Assembly: GCF_001522545.3 (NCBI RefSeq)
Contig: NC_031773.1
Coordinates: 38,879,188 to 38,943,187, forward strand
Source: Parus major
Lineage: Eukaryota > Chordata > Aves > Passeriformes > Paridae
Direction of reading: 5' to 3'
Length of the DNA: 64,000 nt
Shown: piece after piece, positions 41,365 through 53,327 of the stretch
Numbering within the stretch: the first letter of the stretch is position 1
Layout: the number at the start of each line of letters is the position of its first letter
Program-made: the position numbers and the translations under genes
The notes under the pieces: model-generated
What the model was told of the DNA's origin: nothing
Database searches by the model: none
The model's input: only the letters and a program-made list of their open reading frames with translations

Positions 41365-41443
41365 AATGCCTGCTTCTCAATGCTACAGGGCTGCTAATTC
41401 CACATTTTAGTCTTTTTAATTTTACAGATTTTTTGGTAACACA

Positions 41444-42235
41444 ATAGATGAAAGGAAGTAAGGAGCAGGGTCATCACTTATTGAACAATTTTCAGTTTGA
41501 TTCACAGAGCATGTCAGTGGAGGATTTTTTTAGTTCATTTAACCTTCTGTCTGCATGACAGAAACAACTCCCCATTAAAACATCTTCCAAAGAAGACTGA
41601 AAAATCCTTTTAGAAATTGTTGATGCAATACTTTTAGAAATTGTTGGTACATCACAGAGTGATCATGTGTTTGGAGTAATAAAACGTGAGTGCTTCTGAC
41701 TAGTACGGTTAGATTAAAATCCATTTTAACTGATCCTCTTGTATACAATAAGTCACCCAGTAATCAACCTTCTGTGGTCCTGACATCTCCCATTTTGTGT
41801 TCCTCATTCATCTCCTCATTTCTTCCTCTGTTGAGTTTCATCACAACTGACTCTGAGATTTTGACAATGTCGATTCTTTGCAAAGAAACTGACTGAAAAT
41901 ACATGCAAAAAATTTAACTTGGAGAGTGAGGCTGAATAGAAGTGAAATAAAAATCATAATACACTTGCAAAATCAGCAAAATAAGATCAATTTATTTTGC
42001 TCTTATTCAGACAGTACTTCTGAATCACTATCACTCAACTCCAGAGTCCTTTTCAGTGACTTCCTTTTTTAACCAAAAACTTGGTTTTATACTTGACAAC
42101 AGTTCTTAATCAAGAAGGCAATTAGAGTTTTACTCAAGACTGTAATTTTCAGTCAGAATTAAAACTCATTTGATGGATCTCTTCACCCTGATATCACACA
42201 GTCTTCAGTCCTCAGCATCTTTATTTCTGTTTTGG
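41444..42235. other. Unique non-coding DNA between LTR and CR1
   Basis: No gene seen. It contains a small tandem duplication at 41607-41648. Confidence 0.6.
41607..41648 (+). repeat. Short tandem duplication, 24-base period
   Basis: CTTTTAGAAATTGTTG occurs at 41607 and again at 41631. The intervening unit tail is gatgcaata, giving a period of 24 and 1.75 copies. Confidence 0.85.
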
Positions 42236-42895
42236 TGCTTTAATTTAAAGCCATTCTCTCTTGTCATGGTCTCATAAATAGTCTCACCACAGAGCTTCCT
42301 CTTTTTCCAGGTTGAATAAATCTAATTCTCTCAGCATTTCCTCACAGGAGAAGTGCTCCATCTCTCTCATCATCTTGGTGGCCTCCTCTGGACTCTCTCC
42401 ATCAGCTCCATGTCCTTCCTGTGCTGGGACCCCAGAGCTGATGCAGCCCTGCAGGTGGGGTGTGAGCAGAGCAGAGGGGCAGAATCCCCTCCCTGGCCCT
42501 GCTGCCCACGCTGCTTTGGATGCAGCCCAGGACACGTTTGGTGTTCTGGGCTGGGAGTGCCCATGGCTGGCTCGTGTCCAGCCTCTCACCCACCTGCACC
42601 CCAAGTCCTTCTCCCAGGGCTGCTCTCCATCTGTTCATCCCCCAGCCTGGATTGGTACCAGGGGTTGCCCTGACCCAGGTGCAGCACCTTGTGCTTGGTC
42701 TTGTTACTCTGCATTCCCATGGGCCAGCTTCTTGGGCTTCTCCAGCTCCCTCTGGATGGCATTTCAAACCTCAGGCATTTCAACTGCACCACTCAGCTCG
42801 ATGTCATTTGAAAATTGCCTGAGGTTGCACTCAATCCCTTTGCCTATGCTATTAATGAAGATTATAAATAACATTGGGCCATCTCAATAATCTCT
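42236..42895 (-). mobile_element. CR1 LINE remnant, RT C-terminal half and start of 3' UTR
   Basis: Minus-strand CR1 copy and the most GC-rich segment of the window. From 42895 downwards it shows the codons around LFNIF, then box C at 42803-42814 reading FSND instead of FADD, then the VLHLGQGNPWYQSRLGDE segment. After that come an LGCIQSSVGSRAREGILPL segment, the LERVQRRPP segment, and TKMMREMEHFSCEEMLRELDLFNLEKE near 42300-42365. These lie in different frames, so several indels have occurred. At 42236-42275 tttaatttaaagccattctc matches the antisense of the CR1 3' UTR start, joined to the RT end by a small deletion. The 3' terminus is missing. The long plus-strand frames here (42312-42890, 192 aa, the longest in the window) are antisense shadows. 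Confidence 0.92.
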
Positions 42896-45635
42896 TAGTT
42901 CTTGTTTTCTGGCCTCAGAGTTATTTTTCCAGCTAGAATAATTTCCAGAAAGTGAATTAAAAGCAGAATATAAAGCAATTGTCTAAATATGCAGACCTGA
43001 AAGCCAAAATATTTTTATTTTAGATCTTTCCATATGATTCTCAGCTGCCCTTTTGGAGGAGACACCACTTCAGTTGCAGCAACCAGTATTACTCTACTGC
43101 TGATCCTGAAGGATCTGCTTGGTCAGATAAAATTATTATCTTCATACCTGAGTAAGACCTGATGACTGAATCTTGAAAACACCCTTACCACAGTTTCAGC
43201 TTCTCTGTGTGAAATTAGATGTTGTGTCAGCCAGAGGTCAGAGAACTTTTGTCCAAGGTTCTTTTTCATTATTGTTCTGTCCAAAAATGTTGTGTTTGTA
43301 TAACTCTTAGTGGCCTGAAATTACTACTACCATGTTTATTTTAAGTATCAACATTGCTTCTAAGTTTATTTTTCCTTACCAGAAAGGCGGAGCTGCAGTG
43401 GTAGCAGCATTCCAGGTAATAAGCTAGCTGGTGTTTGTGACCCTCCTCAGTATTTATGATTAAATTCTCCATTCAATTTTTAAACCTCATAATGTATCTA
43501 GTCTCTGTAAAATGAGATCTTTTCAGTCTCTGGTATATCCAAAAACATCTTCTAGTGTTTTGATACGTTAGGGAAGTCTGGTCTTATTTTCCTAAGCACA
43601 AGACTGCATATACCTAGAGGATATATCTATAAAGAAAAGAAATTTGACCAGTGGAAGCTTACTAAATGTTATTACTAAGATAATTTAGCTTTTAGAACTA
43701 TGTCAATGGTTTTCTTATTAGTAGTAATTTTTTAAAAGAAGAAATAAGAGAAAGCTATTCCTTCTGTTGCTGATTTCTTGGAAACCATATGTTTCTTCTA
43801 CATTTAGTTTTGTTCCTATTTCTTTTTTTTTTTGTTAACTACCACCCCTTCCTGGTGGGAAGGTGGAATCCTCTTGTTTTATATTACTTGATGACTTTGC
43901 CACCTTGGTTTCAAACTTGATAGCCATCATACCCTGTTTGTAATTCTGAAATGAAAACATCTAGAAATCAGATTTCCCTGATTCTTTCCACCATTTTCTA
44001 TTACAGAAGAGAGAAATATCACCAAACAAATTTATTTTTAAATTTTCAATAATTTTTGACATTTGGATTAAAACACTGCTTGGAATACAGTTAATTGCCC
44101 ACACACAGATAAAAGGGGAGAAAGATTACATTTTTTTTTTTATTTTTTAAATTTTGAAGACCTTTACACATCAATGCATTATTGGTATCTGGTCTGTAAT
44201 TTTACTTCTTTCCCCAAAGTTTCCAAAATTTCTGAGTATAAACATAGAAATATAAATAATAAAACTCTTAAGTAACCAGTATAATTTAGTGTATTACTGT
44301 TCAACTGTAGTTAGATGAGAGCTTTAACTCCCTAAGCTGCTTGGATATAAACCAGGCTTGGATAAAAACTTTATAGCTTTGTTATCACAAAACCAAGAGT
44401 TAATGAAAATCCCTACTACTGAGCCCTGATATAAAAGATAAAGTACATGAAGTATAGTGCTATGTTAATGCAGCTGTCTGGGAAGAGATTAGTTTTATCT
44501 GTACATGTATGTACTCAGTCAGATGCTCAGTAATCGTAAAGGATACAAGTTCAGAGCATTAATCTTTAGATTCTCAGTAATGTACAACTTTCACCTACAG
44601 ATGGGTTAATGTTGCTCACCCAAGTGCTGAGCAGTGTTAGCTTTTGGTTCCAGGATCTGGAAATTTACCTTAACAACTATATAACACAGTTAATTTTATG
44701 CAAAATGGTGGAAGCATTTCATTGCAGAATAAAAAGAGGTCTTAATTTTTCAAACTGGTTGTATTTCTATTCTTGCAGTATCTCAATTATAATAGCATTG
44801 CTTTCAAAGCTTTATTTCTTTGGCTATCTGCGTAATGCAACTAATGCACGGCTAAAAAGCATAGTGTGTTTTTATACTTCAGTGACAGAATTTTCTCATG
44901 GTAAAATTTACTTCAAAATCTTGCTATTTTCCTGGTTGCATTCTGCTTTAAATCATAGTAAATTGCCCACAGTATTTGAAAGCACAGGTGGATGGGAAAT
45001 GATCATTCTCCAGGAATAATAACAAACTATGAAGGAAAAATCTATTTCCCTTGATTACTTTAATTCAAATGGTCTTACTGTGTGATCAAGAGTTGTGAAT
45101 CCATACCAAACAGATAGTTTATTTAGCAGGAATCATCCTTCCTAGCAAATTTCCTTCAAGTAAATGCTTTAAATCTGATACAGTGCAATAGAAAAAGACA
45201 CCAGGTGCAAAGAATTTCTGCAATTAGACCAAGATATCTTTGGATCAGTCTGTAATGGAATTTCTTGGAAAAGCAAAATGTCTTCCAAGTAACTGCAAGT
45301 TCAACTTGTGAGACACCAAGAAATACAGTGAAAAATATAAAACATGTAAAAATAATCCAGATTCATGAAACCAATCTTATAATACACAGTTTCTACCAAG
45401 GATTCCCAGTTGTTTGTGGGATGACATTTCTGATGGCAAAATGATTTCTGTTATAAAAGTTCACATGATAAAATCTTAATAGCTGAAAGGTTATAAAATG
45501 GCTCTTCCATCCTTTTTAGGAGGCTTTGAAAGACATAATGTCTCAAGCAGCATTGTTTTCCAAAAGCTTTGCTTGTAGTTCTAGGTAATCTTCCATAATT
45601 TTCTACAGTTTAAAATTTAAGTAAACATATTCTCC

Positions 45636-45659
45636 TTTTTTTTTTTTTTTTTTTTTTTT
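45636..45659. repeat. T24 homopolymer
   Basis: The longest homopolymer run in the window (24 T), followed by AGGGC. No retroposon body was seen on the downstream side that would make it a minus-strand poly(A) tail. Confidence 0.9.
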
Positions 45660-46214
45660 AGGGCAAACAGCCTGGACATTTTTGTTTAATGCATTTAGAG
45701 AATATAAGAACACAATTCCTTTATTTATACATATGGAAAGAAAAGACAGAAGAGCATCAAGTGTAACTGCTTACTTCCTCATGAGCCATATATAAGAAAT
45801 CACCTACATCTTCCAAGAACTGTCTTGGCTCAACTCTATTTAGTTTATGATATTTGAGAGACCACAGCAGGTGTTAATTGCATCCCATTCTGGGATGTTT
45901 ACTTTGCATTATTATATGGAGTAAATGGAAGAAACATAACCATGCTAGAAATTTCCAGTCCAGCAAGCCAGAATTTCAGGCCATTTACCCAAAGTTCTGT
46001 GGCTTTGCAGCACATTGCAAGTCTACTCTGAGATTAAATTTACATGTAAAATTCTCATCTTTTATAAGCCATCACAGCTAATGTAAGAAAATATAATGCT
46101 GTGAGGTCTTTTGAAGAAATATCTTTCATATTCCCAAAATTATAAACTGTGACATTTCTGGGTTTTTTGTCCTGTGATTGTAATATCTTCAAGACATTTG
46201 TATTGTATATTAAG

Positions 46215-46305
46215 ATTATAATATATATATATATATAATATTATATATATATACATATTATATTATATATATATAATATATTGAGATATATATATATATA
46301 AAATA
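46215..46305. repeat. (AT)n/(TAATAT)n compound repeat with palindromic arms
   Basis: About 90 bases almost only A and T, made of AT runs separated by AATATT and CATATT. Many arms are self-complementary, so a cruciform or hairpin is possible. The tract is probably length-variable between individuals. Confidence 0.9.
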
Positions 46306-49300
46306 TCTGAAATGTGTTACATGCTAAGTCATTTGTTATTGGTGTCATGTCCCACCACAGGAAAAATAAATAGAAATTTTTGTTTTATAGATTCATAATC
46401 TACTTCCATTAACCAGAAGCTCTTTGTTTTCATTTTAATTTATTATTTCATACATTTTAGAAGTCTTATACTGTCTTTTCCTTAGAAATAATAAAGCAGA
46501 CCTTAGATGTTCTCACATGTGCTTAATAGTACTCAAGGTTATACTGTCTACCCAGAAAACCTAAAATTAAATTTACATGGAAATAAGAGAGAACATAGCA
46601 ATTTGAGCTTTTTGCCTTTAAAGAGAGGATATACAGACCCTAAATAATTTTTGAAGTATTTGAATATTTCCACAGTGCCTCTTCCTCTCTTGGGAACATG
46701 TGCTGCAAAGACTTTCCCTTAAGGAATTTCTTACAGACCAGCTATGTTAAACACACTCCAGAGGAGACACTGAAAGACAGGATGACTGTTTTCTATTCTT
46801 GAATAAGGTTTGTCATTTAATTACAAAGCAATTCCTCTTCCCTTGCAGTACTTTTATTCATGTCTTTAGTGCCTCAGAAAAACAGGAGATATAAGTTCTG
46901 AAGTGCTGCAGCTTTGCTCTGTGGCCTTCCCAGCTGTACCATACCATTATGGCTGATAAAGTTCTCCACAATACAGATTGACAAACTGGCTTAAAATCAC
47001 CTCTGTCCTCTGCTGTCAGTAAACTTAAGGACTGAAAGATGCAAAATGCAGCTCTTGTGAAGTCAGTGCTCTACATTTTACAGGTATAAGATGTACCAGA
47101 GGACAGAGGCTTATTTTGCCTGAACCTAACCTTGGTAGCCAGAAAAAGCCTCGTACATTGTGCTTAAATGCAAGGTGGGTTATATTCTTCTTGTCTTACT
47201 TTGAGCTTCCTGAGTCATTTTTTCCATTTTACCACTAGAGTAATTTAACCTGAAAGCTTGGAAGAGAAGGGGTGAATATATTTCTGAACAAAATCTTATT
47301 ATGGTGACCTTATGTTGCCTCCATAATTTTTGTATAAAATGTGAGCCTTTCAATTTCTGCTATTGTATTCAGGGCTTCAAGAGTGGGGGAAAAGCTCCCT
47401 GAAACACAGAAAAATTGAGAAACAATTTCAGGAAGAGTAGACCTGTGGTTTTCTGTACACTGGTGATATCTATCCTGGATACACGTGTTAGCCCTTTAGA
47501 AATTCCCTCTGTCTGGAGTAAGGAAAACTTCCAAAACTTTGAGTCTAACCTGACAGGAAGTCTGGATTTCCTGCATTTCTTAACATGCAGCTTTACAGTT
47601 ATTCTTGGGATACCTACTTGATGAAATGTGCTCCTAAAAAAGATAAAGGCATAAGTGTCTTGATTTGATCCCAGAGCCAGCAGGCTGTATCAGGCAAGAA
47701 AGAACAGCAGGAAGCTTCTCTTCCCCAATGCTGAAAGCAAATGGATTTGCTTGCTTAGAGGACCATCTGGGGTCCATTTGGAATGCTCTTGGAATTATGC
47801 TTTTTTCCCTTGTCAAGGAGAATGATGCTGCTGAAAAAGCTGTGTTGGTCCAATGAAAAACACATCTTCCACTGACAAAATTTTACATGTTTCATTTTGT
47901 TTTTTGAGTATCTAGAGTTTCATCTGTATTTCATGCAATCAAGAATTATGTTGTACTTCAGTCCCAACAGTATTTTAGAGTTCAACTGATCTCTTTCCAG
48001 ATAGAAATTTAGAAGAACAGTATTTAAAGGCAAAGATAACTTTAGCCTATCTGAAAAGTACTGCATTTTAGAGCTTCTCATATGAAGAGAATGATCTTTT
48101 CTTAAGCAATAAACATGTTTAAAAGAATATTTACAAAACACAAGGAACTAATTTACCCTTCATTTAACTAGAAAGGTTACATAAAGAGAAAAAGGAGATT
48201 TTAAAGTTATCCTTATAAAGAGGTTTAAAGAGTTTTAATGAAATCATAGCTCTTTTCCAACAACCATGAATAGTTAGAAAACGTTTTAGAGATACTATTC
48301 TTACCCAAATTTAGCTTGTTTTGTCTTTGAAGGCATAGAAAAATAACTAAAAATTCAGAAATAAATGTTTTTTTTAAACATCATATTAATTTCCTCTTAT
48401 GTAAGATCTTAAGACATTAAAATTAGTTCTTGGGGAAGGTCTAGAAAGATTTCAACTATATCTCCTGAACTAAATTTTGACCCCTGTTCATCTCTTTTGA
48501 TGCAAATACACCAAGTGCAGGCTTTACAAAGAATATAAGCTTCATAAGGCTTCTACAACAAAACAGTTAATCTAATACAGTATCTTTACATAAAATAATC
48601 TATTGGATAGATAGTGGTAAGATTTTTATGTGGAGATAGAAATGTTGTAGCAACTATATTGTGCAGAGACACCAAATGAAGATCCCTCTACTAGAAGAGA
48701 CTTTTAGACAGATTCCTCAGATGCCACTCATAGCTTTTTTTCTGGAGATCAGGAAGTAATTGTAGACAGAGTCTACTAGTTCTTGCTCCTATCAGTTCAC
48801 TGGATTTTGCATTGCACTACTTTTGGTTTGTGAAATGTAAACCAGAAACATAAGTTATAAAAACCCTCAATAAATTATAGAAATTAAAACAGGGGAAAAA
48901 TCCAGGATGCTGCATGTGAGAGCATTTGTGTGGGTCCAATTAACATTCCTGAACATAAAAACAAAGTTAAAACATTAGGCAACATCAATACCTCCAATAC
49001 TTCTTCCATATGCTGTTTCTGCTTTTAAACATTGGATGTGACAATCTGTTCAGACACAGCATACGGTTCAGTGTAAACACCGCTCTCAAAGCAAAGCTTT
49101 AAACTCAAGATTTCCCTTTGAAGTGAACAATGTGTTCATAAGTGAATGAGATACTTACATATTCTGTGTGAGTTTCTGAGCAACCCTCCATGTTTAGATC
49201 CAAAGACAACATTTCTCACAGGGCTTTCAATGAGAGCATTCCATCAGAGAGGGAAACCATGTGCATTTCAGACATTCTGGGATCAAAACCTCTGAACCAG

Positions 49301-52300
49301 CCTATCTGGATGACACTTCAGAAGCATCTTAGTCTAGCTAAAGTTAATGTGAAACTCTGAATGATGTCAATGTAGAATGGGTTTAACCATCAATTTGTCA
49401 AAGACTTATTTGCTGAATTTTATACTCTAAAATTATAGAGCTGTATTTATTCCTCCCCAAAGACATACTCCTCAGGATTCTGCTGAGGATGCACTATAGA
49501 TTAACAAATACTTTGCTACATGAACAATATGGTATAATCATGCTTAAAAAGAAACAAACCAAAACAGGACAAACCAGAAAGAGCAGAAAAATGTGCCTCT
49601 GTATTCTAACAGTCTTCCTACTCTTTTCTTTGTTTTAATTTTAAGGAAGGAGGCCTTTGGGAAGGAGCTTTTTTATCACGTCTAATATTATACTGCTCAG
49701 GCGTGTCTCCTATTAGATATTCTTGAAATTAAATTAATAATAAATAAGTTGTTAAAATATTCTGAATATTAAAACAAAAATAGAAGTAACGCATACTAAA
49801 AAAAAGGCAGGCTTTTCTTCTTTTAATGCACCAATAAAACCCTGAATTGTTCAGGATTCTATATTTTGCTTTACTTTTTTCCACTATAGCAGGATAAAGT
49901 GTCCAGGGATACAGATTAGTACTCATGTGGAAGCACTGAAATATAATTTATTTTTAAGGTAACTACCTTAGTTTTTGTAATTCACTTAGGAATCTGTGTG
50001 AAGGCTTTGCATGCATTAAATTATTTTTTCACATTTCATTCAACCCACAGTGGGACAATCAGCTTCAGGTTTCAGCTATGATTCAGTCTTGATCACAGCA
50101 CATTATTATACCCACACAACCGTCATTTGCTTTTCTTTCTCCAGCTACAGATGATTGGGTTGCTTGCAGCTTTCTTAATTAAAAATCTGCTTATTTTTAC
50201 TGGACTTAGGTTAAGAAGATTAAAGGATATGAAGAATATACAATTTATGAATAAAATGGAAAATTATCTGGGAAGTAAAATGCAAATGAAATATATGAAT
50301 ACAGTCTAAAAATGTAGCCTTGTACAGAACAGGTCACATTTTCAATGGAAACTTTATTGCTGACTTTAGACATCTACCTTTGTATTTCTACAACATGTTG
50401 ACTAATGCAAGGTATTATATATGCACATAGAAATCCTAGAAAATACCATAGATACAGAAAGACTGATTGTACAATTCAGCAGCAGGTTTTGAAGAGCAGA
50501 GCTTTTATTCAACTTAGTTACAGAGTCAGCCCAACTCGATTTTACCAGTAACTGACATTTTACAATTTCATCCTCCTGCTTTTATGAGAAGTTAGTCGAG
50601 ATAGTGGTGGATTAAAACACAAATATCTGTTCCATTATGGCAGTTGAACATGGTCCAGACAGCATGCTTAATATGTAAAAAGAGGGAATACAGTGCTTCC
50701 AATTCCTTTCAAAAAAGAGCAAAGTAACGTGTGGATATGCATTTTATTTGGCATTTCTTTCGTATCCATAAGAACAGAGGAAAAAACACAGCAAGTCGCC
50801 AATAAGACTGAGCACATAAATGCAGGGCATAGTGAATATTGCTCCTCTCTGAAGCCACGTGGAAATGAAGACAATGAAGAGACCAAGTCACACTTCTCCT
50901 CGTTAATTACTTGTGCTTTATGTGTGGGACATACATACCTCTCTTCTGCTAGAAAATATGGAATCTAGTGAGAGCACTCAACAGAACTTATCAGTGTCCT
51001 GGAGTAACCCGTTCTCTGCTCTTTCTGCTGGCAATGCTGTAGTTTATTTGAACCCTTAAATACTTCTTAAGAGAAAAAAACAGCTTTACATGTTGGTCAT
51101 TTATTGTTTTCAACTCCATTCTCAACTACAGCTAGGAAAATCACTTGGATTGAGGACAAAAAATATTACTAAATAGTCAAGATAGTAAAGATTCCTGAAA
51201 GGAAAAATGCTTGTACTTTATATGGGAAGTTGCTTGTTGGTTTTGGTTTTTTCTGGGAATAAAAGCTAGGATAAGATATAGATATGTCGTTAGACCTTTT
51301 TCACGAAGATATAAAATTTTAAAGTTAAAGATTTGTATAATTTTATGTTACAAACAGATACCTTAAATACAGATATCTTAAATTGGGAAGATAGACTGAA
51401 TAATGAGATAGGCATTTCAAATTTTTCCCTATTTACATAAAATAAATCATGACTCAGACAAAAAGAGTGAATGGATATTTAAAATAAAGATGCAATGTTG
51501 GATCAGAGATTTTGGATAAGCAACAGATGTGAATTGGTTGTTTATTAAAACCATTGGTAAAAAAGGCTTCTGATCAGCAGGAAGAGGATGGTCTTTTCAG
51601 CAGCAGGTGCTACTTCTTAGAATTCCATCACTGACTGCTGTTGTGAGAACAGCTGCTGAAGTATGAGAACTGGGGACAACTGTGGACAACTGGGTTTCTG
51701 TTTGTGAAAAGAAAAACTTTATTTCTGAATTTTATGTGCCCTCTTCCTATCTCCTCTTGAATTTGAGTAATGAGACAGATGGAATTGTGTCATGTCCCAC
51801 TAGTGGGATTGCACTGACCTACATCTACAGCATTAAACAGAAAATGCTAGAAATGTTTGAAGATTCAAGCACACTTGATGTGCTGTAAAGCCTGTGACAT
51901 TATTAAAGAAAAAAAACTGTCAAGAACTAAGAAGAAAAGTGTGTATATTTCACTGAAATAAAGACATGCAAATTTAATGCTGAAACCTCTAAGCTAAATC
52001 TACATAGTAATCAGAAATAATGTAGAAAGAGTTCAGTTGGAGAAAATAGGTCACTCAAGGAGGTTTCTTTTTCTTTCAATTTATTCATAGCATGGTTTTG
52101 TATTTATTTATATTTTTTATTTTGTTCTCTGCTTACAGCAAATATTCAGAATATTCTCTCTCTCAGAATTTTACTGTCAACAACAGAAATGTGCTGCAAA
52201 GAAGTTTAGATTTATACAATTTATACTTTTAAACTTTCATCAAAAAGATGCAGTCCCATTCTTCACACATACATGGCAGCTTATTGCTGCTTCTTCACAG

Positions 52301-53242
52301 CTTCCTTGCTTATGCTAGAAAAGCTTTCACCACCTGTGGAAGGTGAATGAACACTCTGCCTTGTGTTTGAAATGCCCTACAATGCCAGCAGTTCTTAGGA
52401 ACAGCACTGAAGCTTTGGTCATTAAACTGCTGTAACAAGACTGATGAGACTACATCAGAGCCCATATGTGATGCAATGCATTCCATGAATGCTTCTAAAT
52501 GCCAGAAAAATGTTTGTGGAGACCTGTGGGCTTCAACTGTCCTAAATTTTGAGTTGGAAGAGAAGAAATTCAGAGACTGATATGGCTGATGTTCAGTTGT
52601 TTACTGCTGGCACATGATTTTGGCCTTTGGGATTATGCAGATGTTAAGTGCTCCAGATCACTACATCAGTCAGCAACATTCTTCTTGTCATATTGGAGCT
52701 TTACATCATTAAGAATCTCCCACATGAGGAAATGTAATATTATCCATGGAAAATTAAACTGCAATACTTTTAGCAAAAGGGCCTCCAGGACAGTGAATTT
52801 CCAAGTATCTTCTGACTTTTGTGGATTTTAGTCAGTAAAAGGATTGTGCGAAGCTGTACTCTGAAATAAATATGTTACAATTATGAATTTAAGTGTAGTT
52901 CAGCATCACTCTTAATATTTTTAAAAATGTCAATATGAAGACTTGGAAGTTTGCTATTCTCAGGCTGATGATAAATGAACTCATGTAACACTGCTGAAAG
53001 TGGTTCATCTCAGCTCTGGATGTAAGTATATCATGACATTTAGCTAACCCATCACTGTGCTATATGCAGAATATTAATCTAGATGAAAGTTCCTGCTGAA
53101 AATTTTGAAAGCAAATGAATTGATTTAATCACTTTATAAAGGACTAAACAAATCCTAGTGCTAATTCTTTTACAAATATTTTTTTTACAATAATCTGTAA
53201 TTCCTATTGGGGGAAGACCTAAATTTTAATTCTAATGTTTTT

Positions 53243-53327
53243 CAGAGAATCACAGAATCACTGAATGGGTAAGGCTGCAAAGGTCCACAGCAGATCATCT
53301 GGTCCAAGCCCCCTGCTCAAGCAAGGT
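53243..53327 (-). mobile_element. CR1 LINE 3'-end fragment
   Basis: The plus strand reads agaatcacagaatcactgaa, then gcaaaggtccacagcagatc and ccaagccccctgctcaagca, the antisense of the CR1 3' tail. The terminal octamer repeats (gattctgtgattct when reversed) lie at the low-coordinate end, so the element points to the minus strand. Only the last 80 or so bases remain, a typical very short 5'-truncated insertion. Confidence 0.93.

Larger units (their letters stand above)
40993..41443 (+). mobile_element. ERVL-like solo LTR
   Basis: This resembles the LTR of avian endogenous retroviruses of the ERVL class. The 3' half has the expected order for a plus-strand LTR: a TATATAAA box at 41289-41296; then cccctctgcacccag at 41340-41354; then a GATAAA poly(A)-type hexamer at 41359-41364; then aatgcctgcttctcaatgct, which I associate with passerine ERVL LTRs; and a U5 tail ending ttttttggtaacaca. 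Two inverted CCAAT boxes (attgg) lie upstream of the TATA box at about 41221 and 41253. No gag, pol or env sequence flanks it, so it is probably a solo LTR left by recombination. The outer boundaries are guesses from TG and CA ends, and I could not see a convincing target-site duplication. The 124-aa open frame over it is an artefact. Confidence 0.68.
42896..53242. other. Unique AT-rich non-coding DNA
   Basis: Over 10 kb with no gene or transposon recognised. The longest frame is 44609-45019 plus (136 aa), rich in Leu, Phe, Ile, Tyr and Ser as expected from AT-rich random sequence. It holds T24 at 45636-45659 and an AT hairpin repeat at 46215-46305. The stretch at 50693-50968 has few stops on both strands, and 48890-49000 is another non-repetitive block of possible conservation. 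Confidence 0.55.

Noticed and set aside
40993..41366. Open frame of 124 aa
   Set aside because: It lies within the ERVL-like LTR, which is non-coding.
42312..42890. 192-aa open frame on the plus strand, longest in the window
   Set aside because: It is antisense to a clear minus-strand CR1 reverse-transcriptase remnant. The long frame follows from the GC content of that repeat.
44609..45019. 136-aa plus-strand hydrophobic frame that could pass for a membrane protein
   Set aside because: Its Leu/Phe/Ile/Tyr richness follows from AT-rich DNA. There is no recognisable family and no supporting signals.
45636..45659. T24 run as a minus-strand poly(A) tail of a processed pseudogene
   Set aside because: The downstream plus-strand sequence, read in reverse, shows no recognisable gene or SINE body, and no target-site duplication was seen.
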